Below are positions 45,517 to 54,464 of a stretch of DNA of 64,000 bases, piece after piece. Within the stretch, counting starts at the first letter, position 1. Every line of letters begins with the position of its first letter. Made by a program: the position numbers and the translations under genes. The notes below the pieces were generated by a model. It ran no database searches. It was given only the letters and a program-made list of their open reading frames with translations, and was not told the origin of the DNA. This DNA comes from Pararhizobium sp. (GTDB taxonomy: Bacteria > Pseudomonadota > Alphaproteobacteria > Rhizobiales > Rhizobiaceae), in contig CP051237.1 in assembly GCA_017794825.1 (NCBI GenBank), positions 2,852,001 to 2,916,000 of the forward strand. The letters are read 5' to 3'.

Positions 45517-46502
45517 CGGCGTATGTACGCCTTCTGTTGGGCCTTGGCCTGCTTGCCACGTTGCTTTTCTTCATCTCTCTGCTGGTCGGGCCAGCAGGCG
45601 TTTCGCCGCGTCTCAGTCTGTCCGCGCTGATATTCGGAGAAGCCGGTCCGCTTTCACTTGTCATGCGTGAAATTCGCCTGCCGCGCGCAATTCTCGGCGT
45701 ACTGATAGGTGCGGCTCTTGGTCTTGGCGGCGCGGCCATGCAGGGTTATCTGCGCAATCCTATGGCGGAACCTGGCATTCTGGGCGTGTCAGGCGCTGCG
45801 GCTCTCGGCGCCGTTCTCGCGATCCAGACCGGGCTGACGGCGGCTTTCGCGCTGGCGCTGCCATTTGCGGCTCTCGCCGGCGCGGGCGTCGCTGTCACCC
45901 TGCTTCTTCTTCTGGCGGGACATCGCGGCGGCACGCTGACGCTAATCCTCGCCGGCATCGCCATATCGGCCTTGGCGGGAGCGTTTACGTCGCTGGTTTT
46001 GAACCTTTCTCCCAATCCGTTTGCGGCGAATGAAATCATTTTCTGGATGATGGGCTCGCTTGCCGACCGATCCTTCCTGCATGTTGCGCTGGCGCTGCCC
46101 TTCGTCGCACTTGGCGCTTGTTTGATACTGCCGCTCGGCCGCGGTCTCGATTCTCTGACGCTGGGTGAAGACGCGGCAGAAGCGCTCGGCGTCCGTATGG
46201 TCCGGCTCCGAGTGCTCCTGGTGGCCGGCGTCGCCGCCATGATCGGCGGCGCGACTGCAGTCGCCGGCGCCATCGGCTTCGTCGGACTGGTTGTTCCTCA
46301 TTTGCTGCGCCGAGCAGTCGGCGCGCAGCCCGGCCGTCTCTTGTTCGCCTCCGCTCTGGGCGGCGCCTGCATGGTGCTTGCAGCCGATATCGCGGTGCGA
46401 TTGATCCTGCCGGACAGGGATTTGAAGCTCGGCGTCATGACGGCGATTGTCGGAACGCCGTTCTTTCTGCACCTCATCTACCGCTCGCGCGGTCAGGGGT
46501 AG
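45513..46502 (+). CDS. btuC: Vitamin B12 ABC transporter permease (FecCD family)
   Basis: A 329-residue FecCD-type permease with nine or ten membrane helices. Conserved blocks are RLPRAILGVLIGAALGLGG, AMQGYLRNPMAEPGILGVS and GAIGFVGLVVPHLLRR, the last forming the coupling region for BtuD. Gene order btuF-btuC-btuD with overlaps shows a single transporter operon under the riboswitch. Confidence 0.93.
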   Translation: MTAYVRLLLGLGLLATLLFFISLLVGPAGVSPRLSLSALIFGEAGPLSLVMREIRLPRAILGVLIGAALGLGGAAMQGYLRNPMAEPGILGVSGAAALGAVLAIQTGLTAAFALALPFAALAGAGVAVTLLLLLAGHRGGTLTLILAGIAISALAGAFTSLVLNLSPNPFAANEIIFWMMGSLADRSFLHVALALPFVALGACLILPLGRGLDSLTLGEDAAEALGVRMVRLRVLLVAGVAAMIGGATAVAGAIGFVGLVVPHLLRRAVGAQPGRLLFASALGGACMVLAADIAVRLILPDRDLKLGVMTAIVGTPFFLHLIYRSRGQG

Positions 46503-46507
46503 AGGCG

Positions 46508-47269
46508 ATGGCGTTTGTCTGCCGCGACGTGACGGTTAACCGCGGTTCAACACCGGTGGTCAAGTCCGTCTCTCTGACGATTGCGCCTGGCGAAGTCGTC
46601 GGTCTGATTGGCCCGAACGGCGCCGGAAAGACAACGCTGATGCGGGCGGCTCTCGGACTTTTGCCGTTTTTCGGCTCCTGTTCGCTGGCGAAAATGCCTG
46701 TCTCAAGCCGCGCGCGCTACGCGACCTGGCTTCCCCAGGATCGCGAAATCGCCTGGCCGATTCCGGTGGAAACGCTCGTGGCCCTCGGCCGAACGCCGCA
46801 CGGCGCTTCCATATCACGCTTGTCGTCGCAAGACGCGGAGGCGGTGCGGCGGGCGCTGGAGAAAGCCGACATGTGGGCGTTTCGCGATCGGATAGCGACG
46901 CAGCTTTCCGGCGGTGAGAAAGCGCGGGTTTTGCTCGCGCGGGCGCTGGCGCAGGAAACGCCCATGCTTCTCGCCGACGAGCCGATCGCCGGCCTGGATC
47001 CTGCTCATCAGATTGCGACAATGCAGATTTTCACCACGCTCGCCGCCGAGGGACGTTCGGTGCTGGTTGCATTGCATGATCTCGGGCTGGCGGCGCGGTT
47101 CTGCAGCCGCCTCGTGTTGATGCAGGCCGGACGGATGGTCGCTGATGGACGACCGGAAAACGTGCTGACGGCGCACAATCTCGCCGAGGTCTTCGGCATC
47201 GACGCCTATAGGGTCGAAACAGCGGACGGTTTGGTGTTGCAGCCACTTGGGCTTGCGACGAAGACGTAA
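46508..47269 (+). CDS. btuD: Vitamin B12 ABC transporter ATP-binding protein
   Basis: A 253-residue ATPase. Walker A GPNGAGKTTLM, Q-loop LPQDREIAW, signature LSGGEKARVLLARAL and Walker B MLLADEPIAGLDP are intact, with the H-loop in LVALHDLGLAARF. It begins five bases after btuC. With BtuC it powers B12 import across the inner membrane. Confidence 0.93.
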   Translation: MAFVCRDVTVNRGSTPVVKSVSLTIAPGEVVGLIGPNGAGKTTLMRAALGLLPFFGSCSLAKMPVSSRARYATWLPQDREIAWPIPVETLVALGRTPHGASISRLSSQDAEAVRRALEKADMWAFRDRIATQLSGGEKARVLLARALAQETPMLLADEPIAGLDPAHQIATMQIFTTLAAEGRSVLVALHDLGLAARFCSRLVLMQAGRMVADGRPENVLTAHNLAEVFGIDAYRVETADGLVLQPLGLATKT

Positions 47270-47308
47270 AACGACCTTCAACGGCAACCAGGCTTCGAGG
47301 ATGAAACG

Positions 47309-48304
47309 ATGCCCGATCTTGAACACGTACTCACAGAGCAACTGGCCGATTATCGCAGCGGCTGGTCGATGGGTTCCTTCGGCGCCATTGCGGAGTTTCA
47401 CCAGGACGAAGGCGAGCGTTGCAGCGCCAGTCCGCTGGAGCGGGTGACTGCTCGGGGAGGCATACGGATCCTGCCTCAACCGGAAATGACGCCGGTCGCT
47501 TACGAGACGCTCAGCCCGCGGCCGCACCGCTGGAGCCAGGCTGTGGCGCTTTGTTTGCCTTCGACGGATGCAAGCCGAGCCAATCGCGCAGTTCTTGCCG
47601 AACTCGGACCGGACGCCGAGGCTCTGCGCGAACAGGATCGGGACGCTATCCTCTTCGATATGGGTTTGTCCCAGATCCAGGTCGATTTTTGCATCAGAAC
47701 GTCCGATCAGGGTCTGATCGAAGTGCTGCGCGCTCATGCCGGCCGATCGCTTTTCGACCCGGATAATCCTGTTATGGGACATATCCTTTCGGCGCATCCG
47801 CACCGGGTGGCCCTGACTGGTCTCGGGCGGGTCGAGGTCTATCAGAAGATCGGCGGTCCGGAGACGGGCGGTCGGTCGCCGGAAGGTCCGCACACCCATG
47901 TTCTGCCCAAGCTGTTGAAGGCGGGCCGCACCCATTCTGCCAATGTTCCGATACCGGACGGGTTGGTTCCATGCGCCGGTCTTCATCCGGGCAACCCTGT
48001 CATCGGACCGCTCGGTGAGGATCGCGATTTCGACCCCGGTCTTTTTGACGCATTTCAGACGCTGCTGCGGGCATGGGGAAACCGGGACTACGTCGCCGCG
48101 AGGGACCGGAGTTGGCAAGCGTTGGAGGCCGGCCTGGCGCCGCAGCAGTTTATCGCAAACGCGTCGCGGCAGAGCCGCGCCGGGTTGCGCAATGGATTGC
48201 GACAGTGGCGAAGGCGACATGGCGAGAGCGTGTTGCTCGACGAGTGGTCGCGGGTATTCGACAAAGGCGCGTCGGATATCGACGAGACCGGACACGAAAC
48301 CTGA
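47309..48304 (+). CDS. DUF6925-like protein at the end of the B12 uptake operon
   Basis: A 331-residue soluble protein with no signal peptide. From memory it fits DUF6925, whose members begin with a W-S-M-G-x-F-G-A-I-A-E-F block (here SGWSMGSFGAIAEFHQDEGE) and are encoded beside btuCD in rhizobia. Other notable parts are DMGLSQIQVDFCIRTSD, ILSAHPHRVALTGLGRVEVYQ and GGRSPEGPHTHVLPKLL. Histidine-rich segments could bind a ligand, but no known active site is visible. It lies 39 bases after btuD and is probably co-transcribed, so a role in B12 handling is suspected. Confidence 0.75.
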   Translation: MPDLEHVLTEQLADYRSGWSMGSFGAIAEFHQDEGERCSASPLERVTARGGIRILPQPEMTPVAYETLSPRPHRWSQAVALCLPSTDASRANRAVLAELGPDAEALREQDRDAILFDMGLSQIQVDFCIRTSDQGLIEVLRAHAGRSLFDPDNPVMGHILSAHPHRVALTGLGRVEVYQKIGGPETGGRSPEGPHTHVLPKLLKAGRTHSANVPIPDGLVPCAGLHPGNPVIGPLGEDRDFDPGLFDAFQTLLRAWGNRDYVAARDRSWQALEAGLAPQQFIANASRQSRAGLRNGLRQWRRRHGESVLLDEWSRVFDKGASDIDETGHET

Positions 48305-48324
48305 ATGCGGATGGCTCGAACGGC

Positions 48325-49197
48325 TTATCCGAACAGCAGGCGGGAAAACTCTTTTTCGGAGGACGCTGGCAGGAATACGGATTCCGCGCCTCCGCTCAGA
48401 TTGGTCAGTTCTCCGACCTTGATCTCCTTGCCATTGCTGTAGAGGTCGACGCGGATAAATCCGTCGAACCCCTTGCTCAGTGTAGTGGCGATTTCCATCA
48501 TCTCGTCGAAATTGCGTGGTTTTTCAATGTCGCCCTGATAGCGCGGATAGCGGATGGAGTAGTCCAGCGCATTCCAGTTGACATCCAGCAACTGGTTTTT
48601 GTGATTCGTGTGACGGTCCTGGATGACGGCGATCGCCTTGGGCGCGCCATTGTAGCAATAGACCTTGTAGTCAGCCGGATCTTTTGTGGAAAAAATCAGC
48701 GGCTCGACGATGACCTTCGGCTTCAGATAGCGGTAATTTGCCTCGCGCCGCCAATCGTAATAATTCAGTTTGAACCAACGCTTGATCTCGTCGAGATCGA
48801 GGGGTTCGTTGTTGCCGCGGAAAATCACGAAGCCGCTGGAGTGCGTCGGCTTGATACAGCAAACCGATGGAAAATCATAAGCGTCGACCTCCTCCGGGCT
48901 CCTCAGGATTTTCAGGGTCGGCACATTGTACTCGTCGCCGATCGTCGCCTTGATGTACAGTTTCACATATTCCTTGTCGGAGACGAACACGCGGGCGGGA
49001 TCGAGCAGTTCCCTGCTCGTCTTCAGAAAATACATGGCGTCGTTGTACATGGCGCGACGCTTGGGAAAGCGCTTGTTTTTGCGCTTGAAATCGACGTAAG
49101 AGACCAGCCTGTCGCCGGTTCTTGATCGTGGAAGCAGTCTGTTCAGCTTTTTGAACAGGTAGCTGCGAGGCGGTCGAGACGCAGCGGGTAAATTCAT
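48325..49197 (-). CDS. TupA-like ATP-grasp family protein
   Basis: A 290-residue protein of the TupA-like ATP-grasp group, which is found in genes for envelope polysaccharide and peptide modification. The parts seen are KNKRFPKRRAMYNDAMY, VSDKEYVKLYIKATIGDEY, CCIKPTHSSGFVIF (lysine that contacts ATP), DYKVYCYNGAPKAIAVIQD and FDGFIRVDLYSNGKEIKVGELTNLSGG with the metal-binding acidic residues. It should join an amino acid or similar group to an acid on a cell-surface polymer. It is convergent with the DUF6925-like gene and stands alone. Confidence 0.85.
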   Translation of the reverse strand: MNLPAASRPPRSYLFKKLNRLLPRSRTGDRLVSYVDFKRKNKRFPKRRAMYNDAMYFLKTSRELLDPARVFVSDKEYVKLYIKATIGDEYNVPTLKILRSPEEVDAYDFPSVCCIKPTHSSGFVIFRGNNEPLDLDEIKRWFKLNYYDWRREANYRYLKPKVIVEPLIFSTKDPADYKVYCYNGAPKAIAVIQDRHTNHKNQLLDVNWNALDYSIRYPRYQGDIEKPRNFDEMMEIATTLSKGFDGFIRVDLYSNGKEIKVGELTNLSGGAESVFLPASSEKEFSRLLFG

Positions 49198-49377
49198 GTC
49201 GTACTACTCTGTTACTCGAAATTTCAATGTATTCGAAGCGACGAGACGGCCTCAGGTTGAGAATGCGCGTCCCGGTCTCTTTTAGTAATTGTGCAGGATC
49301 GGCCTACGCCTCGTTTTTTACGAGATTGTGGCAAGCCTGATCATATTTTCAAAGCCCGACTGATCATTGCGTCGCGC

Positions 49378-49402
49378 GGAACAAAGTCGCTGCGATTCTG
49401 TT
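49378..49402 (+). promoter_or_regulatory. Near match to an EcfG (general stress) promoter
   Basis: GGAAC (49378-49382), a 16-base spacer and TGTT (49399-49402). The rhizobial consensus is GGAAC-N16/17-CGTT, so one position differs. It is 38 bases upstream of the 48-residue hydrophilic protein gene. Confidence 0.35.
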
Positions 49403-49439
49403 ATCTGCGGAGTACGCAATACAACTCCAGGAGATGACA

Positions 49440-49586
49440 ATGCCTGACCATGACGAAAACATCAGCGAAGCCAACAAGAAGCTGAGAAAAGGCGAAAAGT
49501 CTGGCGAAAAGGAGCGACACGGCGAGACCACAGCGGGTAGCGGCAAGAAAACGGTGGCCGATTCGTCAGGAAAAAACACGAGCTGA
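49440..49586 (+). CDS. Small, highly charged hydrophilic protein
   Basis: A 48-residue protein made mostly of Lys, Glu, Ser, Gly and Asp (MPDHDENISEANKKLRKGEK, ending DSSGKNTS). It has no hydrophobic core and is probably disordered. AGGAG lies six bases before the ATG; an in-frame ATG two codons earlier is too close to it. The composition recalls small stress-related proteins. A similar hydrophilic gene lies at 57363. The function is unknown. Confidence 0.65.
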   Translation: MPDHDENISEANKKLRKGEKSGEKERHGETTAGSGKKTVADSSGKNTS

Positions 49587-49628
49587 AGCACGGCGGAAGC
49601 CGAGCAGCCTCGTTGTCACGCCGCGGTT

Positions 49629-49916
49629 TCAGCGTCCGCGCGGGATGCACTTGTACGCGACGGTGCAACCCCGTTTGTCCGAAGTTCTTACCTGAATTCC
49701 GGATGAGGAACAGCCCATCCTGCTTCGTTGTGACGCAGGCGTATATCCGTAGATCGGGACCGTCGCGTTTCCGTTGGCGTTCGTTTCAATACGTCCGTTG
49801 CGCTCATAGTAACTTATAGCCTGCTGGCAGGTCATCGAGTTTGAGACCTGAGCCATTGTAACAACAGGTTGGGTAAAAAAGAACGCAGCAAACAGTGATA
49901 AAGCAATCAGACGCAT
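49629..49916 (-). CDS. Small secreted cysteine-containing protein
   Basis: A 95-residue protein with a signal peptide (MRLIALSLFAAFFFTQPVVT, cleavage near MAQ). The mature part has four cysteines (TCQQA, GCSSS, GCTVA, KCIPR), which could form two disulfides. I do not recognise the family. The start was set at the ATG that begins the signal peptide; the frame is open upstream but adds a basic stretch unlike an exported protein. Confidence 0.7.
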   Translation of the reverse strand: MRLIALSLFAAFFFTQPVVTMAQVSNSMTCQQAISYYERNGRIETNANGNATVPIYGYTPASQRSRMGCSSSGIQVRTSDKRGCTVAYKCIPRGR

Positions 49917-50248
49917 GAGATGAACAGCCCTGAGAGATCGCCGATGCCTAGACCTTACAATCACGATCAAACATTGGAAATGGGGCGGCAATCAATACTG
50001 CGTTATCTGTAGCCGCTCGTTCGAACTCAGGCAGGTGCAATCCTGTCACACTGTGTTGCTATATTAATCCTGTTTCAGATTTATATTGTAATATGTGTGA
50101 AGTTGCGCAGTAATGATGACGATTGAAGCACCGAAACGTTGGTGGTTCAGAGGATATCTGGTTGCAAACATGTGCTCTTGCATTGCTATTGCGGGAAGCT
50201 GATGTTGCAATCAGGTTTCTCATGCGGGAATTGGCGACGAGATTGCGG
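49917..50248. other. Intergenic region upstream of the DUF922 lipoprotein gene
   Basis: About 330 bases between divergent genes. The stretch 50055-50100 is AT-rich and includes a 12-bp palindrome ATATTGTAATAT (50083-50094), likely part of a promoter or operator for the plus-strand gene. A plus-strand frame runs from 50123 into the lipoprotein gene but lacks a ribosome binding site. No separate gene is seen. Confidence 0.5.
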
Positions 50249-50878
50249 ATGGCTTACAACCGGGTGAATGACCGCCGTACACGATATCGCTGCGCTATCG
50301 CGGCGGCGTTGCTTTCCGTTGCTTCGCTGGCCGGATGTGCGACATCCGGCATGTCAACCGTCTATTACAACGTGCCTGGAACGACGGTGGAGCAGATTAC
50401 GGAGCAAATATCGAGCCGTGGTCCTCAGAACGGGCACGCCATCGGCACGGCGGAAACCCGGATGACGCCGAAAATCATCACGATCAACAAGAACGGACAA
50501 TGCCAGATCGCCTCGGCCGAGGTGCAGCTCGGCATGAGAATCACGCTCCCGCGCTGGACGGAATTGCACAAGGCGGACGCGAGAACCAAAACCGCTTTCG
50601 AGGAACTCGGCAAGCATGTTCGCTGGCATGAGCAGCAGCATGTGGACATATCCAACCGGTATGTCGTTCTGATCGAAGAACGCCTGATGCGGATTCCGCC
50701 ACAGAAGAACTGCCGCAAGGTGCTGGACAACGCTCGGGAGGTCTTCAAGCAAGGCTTCAAGGAGCACAACGAAGCGCAACTGGCGTTCGACGAAAGTGAA
50801 CGCGACGCGATCCGGTCGCGTCTCGAGGCGCTGCATGACAACCGCCGCGAGCTGCCTCCCTTTCCCGAAGTTCTTTGA
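50249..50878 (+). CDS. DUF922 family zinc-protease-like lipoprotein
   Basis: A 209-residue exported lipoprotein. The lipobox SLAGC is near residue 30, after a basic start and hydrophobic stretch. The HExxH-type zinc motif is in VRWHEQQHVDISN, which matches DUF922 proteins that are predicted metalloproteases. Other parts are VYYNVPGTTVEQITEQI and MRITLPRWTEL. The ATG at 50249 has GAG seven bases upstream; earlier in-frame ATGs would place the lipobox too far in. It is followed by a kinase-like gene after 13 bases. Confidence 0.82.
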   Translation: MAYNRVNDRRTRYRCAIAAALLSVASLAGCATSGMSTVYYNVPGTTVEQITEQISSRGPQNGHAIGTAETRMTPKIITINKNGQCQIASAEVQLGMRITLPRWTELHKADARTKTAFEELGKHVRWHEQQHVDISNRYVVLIEERLMRIPPQKNCRKVLDNAREVFKQGFKEHNEAQLAFDESERDAIRSRLEALHDNRRELPPFPEVL

Positions 50879-50891
50879 CGTCGGCTGACGA

Positions 50892-52082
50892 ATGACGCAA
50901 CAGCGTTCAGGCGGTCACGGCCCCGCGGACTCCACCGATGCGCTCATCGTCAAGGCGCTTGAAAATGGTCTCGGAACCGCCGATTTCGAGATCGTTTCGA
51001 TCGAGCGCCTTGACAGTCACCTGCACGGGCACGCTTTCAAGTACAATCAAACGAGCGGTCTGGTCACCGGCGTCTATCCCTACAGGATCGCCTGGCGGGA
51101 CGCTCATGGAGTCAGCCGAAACGTCGATGTCATGCTGAAGGCGAAGCCGGATGAAAGATCTATCCTCGCGGTCTACAAGGGCCTGCTCGAGAAAGCCGGA
51201 GTGGTGCTGCAGATCCCGCTCGAAACCTGTCTCGCGCATTCGGATTACTCGACGCCGAACTTGAAGGAAGCCTCGTTGTTCCGGGATTTCCGGCAGGATC
51301 TCGCGCCCTATCTGCCGCGATCGCTTGGCGTCTACATCGACGAAGCTGTCTCCTATACTTTGCGGCTTGAAGAGATTCTCCCCAAAGGCAGCGTCATTCT
51401 CGATCCTGACGATGATACGACAGCGCTGTGGAAGCCGGGTTTTTCGGACATTACCCTTGAGGGAATCGCCGCGATCCACGCGCGGTTCAGCGGACGAACC
51501 GACCGGCTCTGCGAGACGGGCTGGTTCCCGGTCTGCGACACGCAAACGATGATGCAAGGCATGGAACTGTGGCGCGCTTTCCTTGGATTTCTGATTGAGG
51601 CCTGCCCGGATGTGATGACGCCTGACATGGCGCAGAGACATCGCCATGTGCTTGACACGCTTCCGGACTGGTACGCCCTGGTCGACAGCGAAGACAAGAC
51701 GCTGCTCTACGGAGACGTCAACCCGCAAAACCTCGCATTCGCCAGGTCCGAAAAGGGGTTTCAGCTTTCCCTGTTCGATTGGGAAAGAGCTGTCATCAGC
51801 CTGCCGCAGCGCGATCTTGCCGAACACCTCGTCTACACGTTGCCTGATGATTTCGACATGCCAAGGGCGCAGAAAGACATCGACGTCTACATGGAAGCCT
51901 TCGCCAGACATGCGGGAAGCGCGGAGCCTCCGCCCTCGTCCAAGGGGTTGGCGCTAATGCTGCAGGACCTGATCGTCAACCGGCTTCCGCTGATGATGAT
52001 CGTCGACCATGTCGCAGGCAAGCGCCGGCATGCGGGCGCAGCCTACGGTCGCGCGCACCGGTTGCTGGCTTTGTTGAGCTGA
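50892..52082 (+). CDS. Aminoglycoside-phosphotransferase-like kinase
   Basis: A 396-residue protein with the fold of APH-type small-molecule kinases. The catalytic loop reads LLYGDVNPQNLAF, where the usual HGD motif has Tyr in place of His; the catalytic Asp and the Asn are kept. The metal motif follows as FDWERA. The N-terminal lobe has VDVMLKAKPDER with a candidate ATP lysine and the long helix that follows. The substrate is unknown; relatives act on antibiotics, choline, homoserine or fructosamines. It lies 13 bases after the DUF922 gene. Confidence 0.82.
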   Translation: MTQQRSGGHGPADSTDALIVKALENGLGTADFEIVSIERLDSHLHGHAFKYNQTSGLVTGVYPYRIAWRDAHGVSRNVDVMLKAKPDERSILAVYKGLLEKAGVVLQIPLETCLAHSDYSTPNLKEASLFRDFRQDLAPYLPRSLGVYIDEAVSYTLRLEEILPKGSVILDPDDDTTALWKPGFSDITLEGIAAIHARFSGRTDRLCETGWFPVCDTQTMMQGMELWRAFLGFLIEACPDVMTPDMAQRHRHVLDTLPDWYALVDSEDKTLLYGDVNPQNLAFARSEKGFQLSLFDWERAVISLPQRDLAEHLVYTLPDDFDMPRAQKDIDVYMEAFARHAGSAEPPPSSKGLALMLQDLIVNRLPLMMIVDHVAGKRRHAGAAYGRAHRLLALLS

Positions 52083-52102
52083 TACGCCTCGTTCGTAGCC
52101 GA

Positions 52103-52408
52103 TCAACCGGTGGCGAGGCCGGCTAGATAGGCGAGAGCCAGGACGAGACAATGTGATGAAAAGACCACCATCAGCCAGACGACCAGCGGGTTCTCCTGCG
52201 CCTTGCTGACAAGGACTTTTCCTTTAGGCTTGATGAAGAAATAGGGAATCGTGGCGATCGCCGCGAGCACAGGCACAACGATCCAGGGCTTCCCGAGAAA
52301 ACCTGTCAGGAAAGACACAATCGATAAGCCGATATAGGCAGTCAACAGCAACGCATGTCCTCCGGCGCAACCGGGAAGATTGCTATCGATCCATTTGATG
52401 TTTATCAA
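52103..52408 (-). CDS. Small three-helix membrane protein
   Basis: A 101-residue protein with three hydrophobic segments (about residues 18-38, 41-60 and 76-97) and a basic loop with KPKGKVLVSK between the second and third. No family is recognised. The AT-rich 120 bases upstream (52409-52531) probably hold its promoter and separate it from the AraC regulator on the same strand. Confidence 0.7.
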   Translation of the reverse strand: MINIKWIDSNLPGCAGGHALLLTAYIGLSIVSFLTGFLGKPWIVVPVLAAIATIPYFFIKPKGKVLVSKAQENPLVVWLMVVFSSHCLVLALAYLAGLATG

Positions 52409-52531
52409 GTCTCAGGGTGATGTAATTTACAAGAATATTTGCAGCTTAATACAAACTATAATCTATAAATGCTATGAATAAACCTGAGTAATCATAGTAT
52501 GTTTAACTATCTCAATATTCTTCGAGCAGCG

Positions 52532-53530
52532 TTATTGCGGCGAGGGGCTGCGCTTATGTTGTCGGCCCTGCGTCATTGCGCGTCTGTCGCCAGGCGTTAT
52601 CGCGAAGCGCTGGCGATACGCCCGGTTGAAACGCGGCACATCGGCGAAACCGTTTCGATGCGCAATTGAGGCGATTGTCCGGAAAGCGTGTTCAGGATCC
52701 GCCAGCATCGCGTCCGCCTGCATCAGGCGGGTCTCGAGCATCCAGCCCGAGAATGTTTGGTCGGCCTCGCGAAAACGCATCTGGACTGTTCGTATTGAAC
52801 AGCCGAGCCGCCGGGCAAGATCGGAAACCCCATAGGCCGGATCGCCGAGACCCATGCGGGCGACGTCCTTGATGCGTTCGAGATCGGGCGGGATGCATTC
52901 GCCTGCGCCCCTGTCGACGAAGACGCGCAAGAGTTCGCGCACCGAGGTCGCCATAGAGGCGCATAGTCGTGCGTTGCCCTGGCGCATCGCCTGGCTGAGC
53001 AGCAGGAACTGTTGTGAAAGCGCCCGTCCGGCTTCGCTCGCGCGGGTGAAGCGGTTAATGTCAGACAGCTGCGACGTCGTCAGCCCGCAAGACAGGGCGG
53101 CGCGGTCGAGGCGGAGCGAAAACAGATCCATTGCGGCCGTCCTGTCGAAATCCAGTTCAAAGGCGGCGCCATTGTCGAGAATGAGCGGCGTTGCGCGCGG
53201 CGCAAGGAAACTGTCTTCGGGAAAGCGAACGCCGTAGGCGCGGCCCGGCTCGAAATTGATGAAGATGCTGTCATCGGGTCGCGTCGATATCAGACGCCGG
53301 TCGCGCCTGGCGCGATGGCCGGGCGCGGTGATATGGGCAAGCTCCATGCCCGGCATGGCGAGCGCAGTGAATTCAGCCTGGAATGTCCGGTTCGAAGTTC
53401 TCTCCGGGCGGATCCCGGTGAAGGTTCCGCAGATGGATTCCACGAAGTATTCGAACTTGCCGCGATCCGAAACCGCGTCGTTCGACCGTCGTGTCCAGCA
53501 AAGTTCGTGCAGTTCTGCGTTTCCCGACAA
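52532..53530 (-). CDS. AraC-family transcriptional regulator
   Basis: A 332-residue regulator with an N-terminal ligand-sensing domain and a C-terminal AraC HTH pair (about residues 215-320; YGVSDLARRLGCSIRTVQMRF and FRTIASIAHRNGFADVPRFNR). A TTG start was chosen because AGGAGG lies nine bases upstream and it gives a full-length protein; the frame stays open much further but runs into the divergent hydrolase gene. The 76 bases between the two genes should contain both promoters, so the hydrolase is the likely target. Confidence 0.88.
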   Translation of the reverse strand: MSGNAELHELCWTRRSNDAVSDRGKFEYFVESICGTFTGIRPERTSNRTFQAEFTALAMPGMELAHITAPGHRARRDRRLISTRPDDSIFINFEPGRAYGVRFPEDSFLAPRATPLILDNGAAFELDFDRTAAMDLFSLRLDRAALSCGLTTSQLSDINRFTRASEAGRALSQQFLLLSQAMRQGNARLCASMATSVRELLRVFVDRGAGECIPPDLERIKDVARMGLGDPAYGVSDLARRLGCSIRTVQMRFREADQTFSGWMLETRLMQADAMLADPEHAFRTIASIAHRNGFADVPRFNRAYRQRFAITPGDRRAMTQGRQHKRSPSPQ

Positions 53531-53606
53531 GATTTTGCGCCTCCTGACAAAGACCACAGGCTCAGCTGCACATAGTATCAGAAGCACAACGGAGGAGGTA
53601 AGATCC

Positions 53607-54455
53607 ATGCATGATAAACCCGGATTCGTGTTCGTGCACGGCGCCTGGCACAACGGCGCCTGCTGGGACAAAGTGATCGGACTGCTCGAAGCCGACGGTT
53701 TTCCCTGCGCCGCGATCGATCTTCCAGGCGCCGGCGCCAACGCCGCCGTTCCCGCGGCGCTCCAGGCCCGCGACATGGCCGCGCTCGCCACCGAACCTTC
53801 GCCGAACGCCGGCGTCGGGCAGGAAGAACGCACAAACGCCGTGATCGCCTGCGTCGAAGAGGTGGCCGAACGGTCGAACGGGAAAGTGGTGCTCGTCGGC
53901 CATTCGATGGGCGGCGTTACTATTTCACCGGTCGCCGAGGCCATACCGGACAAGCTCGAGGCGGTGGTCTTTCTCACCGCTTTCATGCTGCCGCCCGGCA
54001 TGCCGGCGATCGCGATGATCCAGGATCCCGCCATGGCGGACGCCGTCGTGCCGTCGCTGTTCGTGGCCGATCCGCAGGTGGTGGGCGCTCTGCGCATCGA
54101 CACGCTGTCCGAAGATCCGGACTACCGTGCTCGGTTGCGGGAAGCGTTCTACGCCGATCTCGATGAAGAGACCCTCCTCAAAGCCGTGGCGCAGTTGCAC
54201 AGTGACGAGCCCGCGCAGGTGGCCGTCAATCCCTCGACGGTGACGCCCCAGCGGTTCGGGTCGGTGCCGCGTCACTACGTGCGGTGTCATCAGGATTGCG
54301 CGATCACGCCCGCCGGACAGGAGAAGATGATCGGACTGACCGATGCGGCGCTTGGCGGCGAGACGTCCGTCCATGAACTTCACGCAAGCCATTCACCGTT
54401 CTATTCGCAGCCGGAAGAACTCGCGGCTATCCTGCAGAAGATCGCTGTTGCGTAG
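53607..54455 (+). CDS. Alpha/beta-hydrolase
   Basis: A 282-residue hydrolase. It has the oxyanion region FVFVHGAWHNGACW, the nucleophile elbow GHSMGG and a likely catalytic His in HASHSPFYSQPEEL near the C-terminus. The FVHGAWHxxxCW start is typical of the esterase/salicylate-esterase-like group. The ATG is preceded by GGAGGAGG. It is divergent from the AraC regulator and probably controlled by it. The substrate is unknown; small esters are likely. Confidence 0.9.
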   Translation: MHDKPGFVFVHGAWHNGACWDKVIGLLEADGFPCAAIDLPGAGANAAVPAALQARDMAALATEPSPNAGVGQEERTNAVIACVEEVAERSNGKVVLVGHSMGGVTISPVAEAIPDKLEAVVFLTAFMLPPGMPAIAMIQDPAMADAVVPSLFVADPQVVGALRIDTLSEDPDYRARLREAFYADLDEETLLKAVAQLHSDEPAQVAVNPSTVTPQRFGSVPRHYVRCHQDCAITPAGQEKMIGLTDAALGGETSVHELHASHSPFYSQPEELAAILQKIAVA

Positions 54456-54464
54456 CTGAAACTG

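Noticed and set aside
52532..54103. A 523-residue version of the AraC regulator
   Set aside because: The extra N-terminal part overlaps the divergent hydrolase gene; AGGAGG before a TTG at 53530 gives a normal-length regulator.
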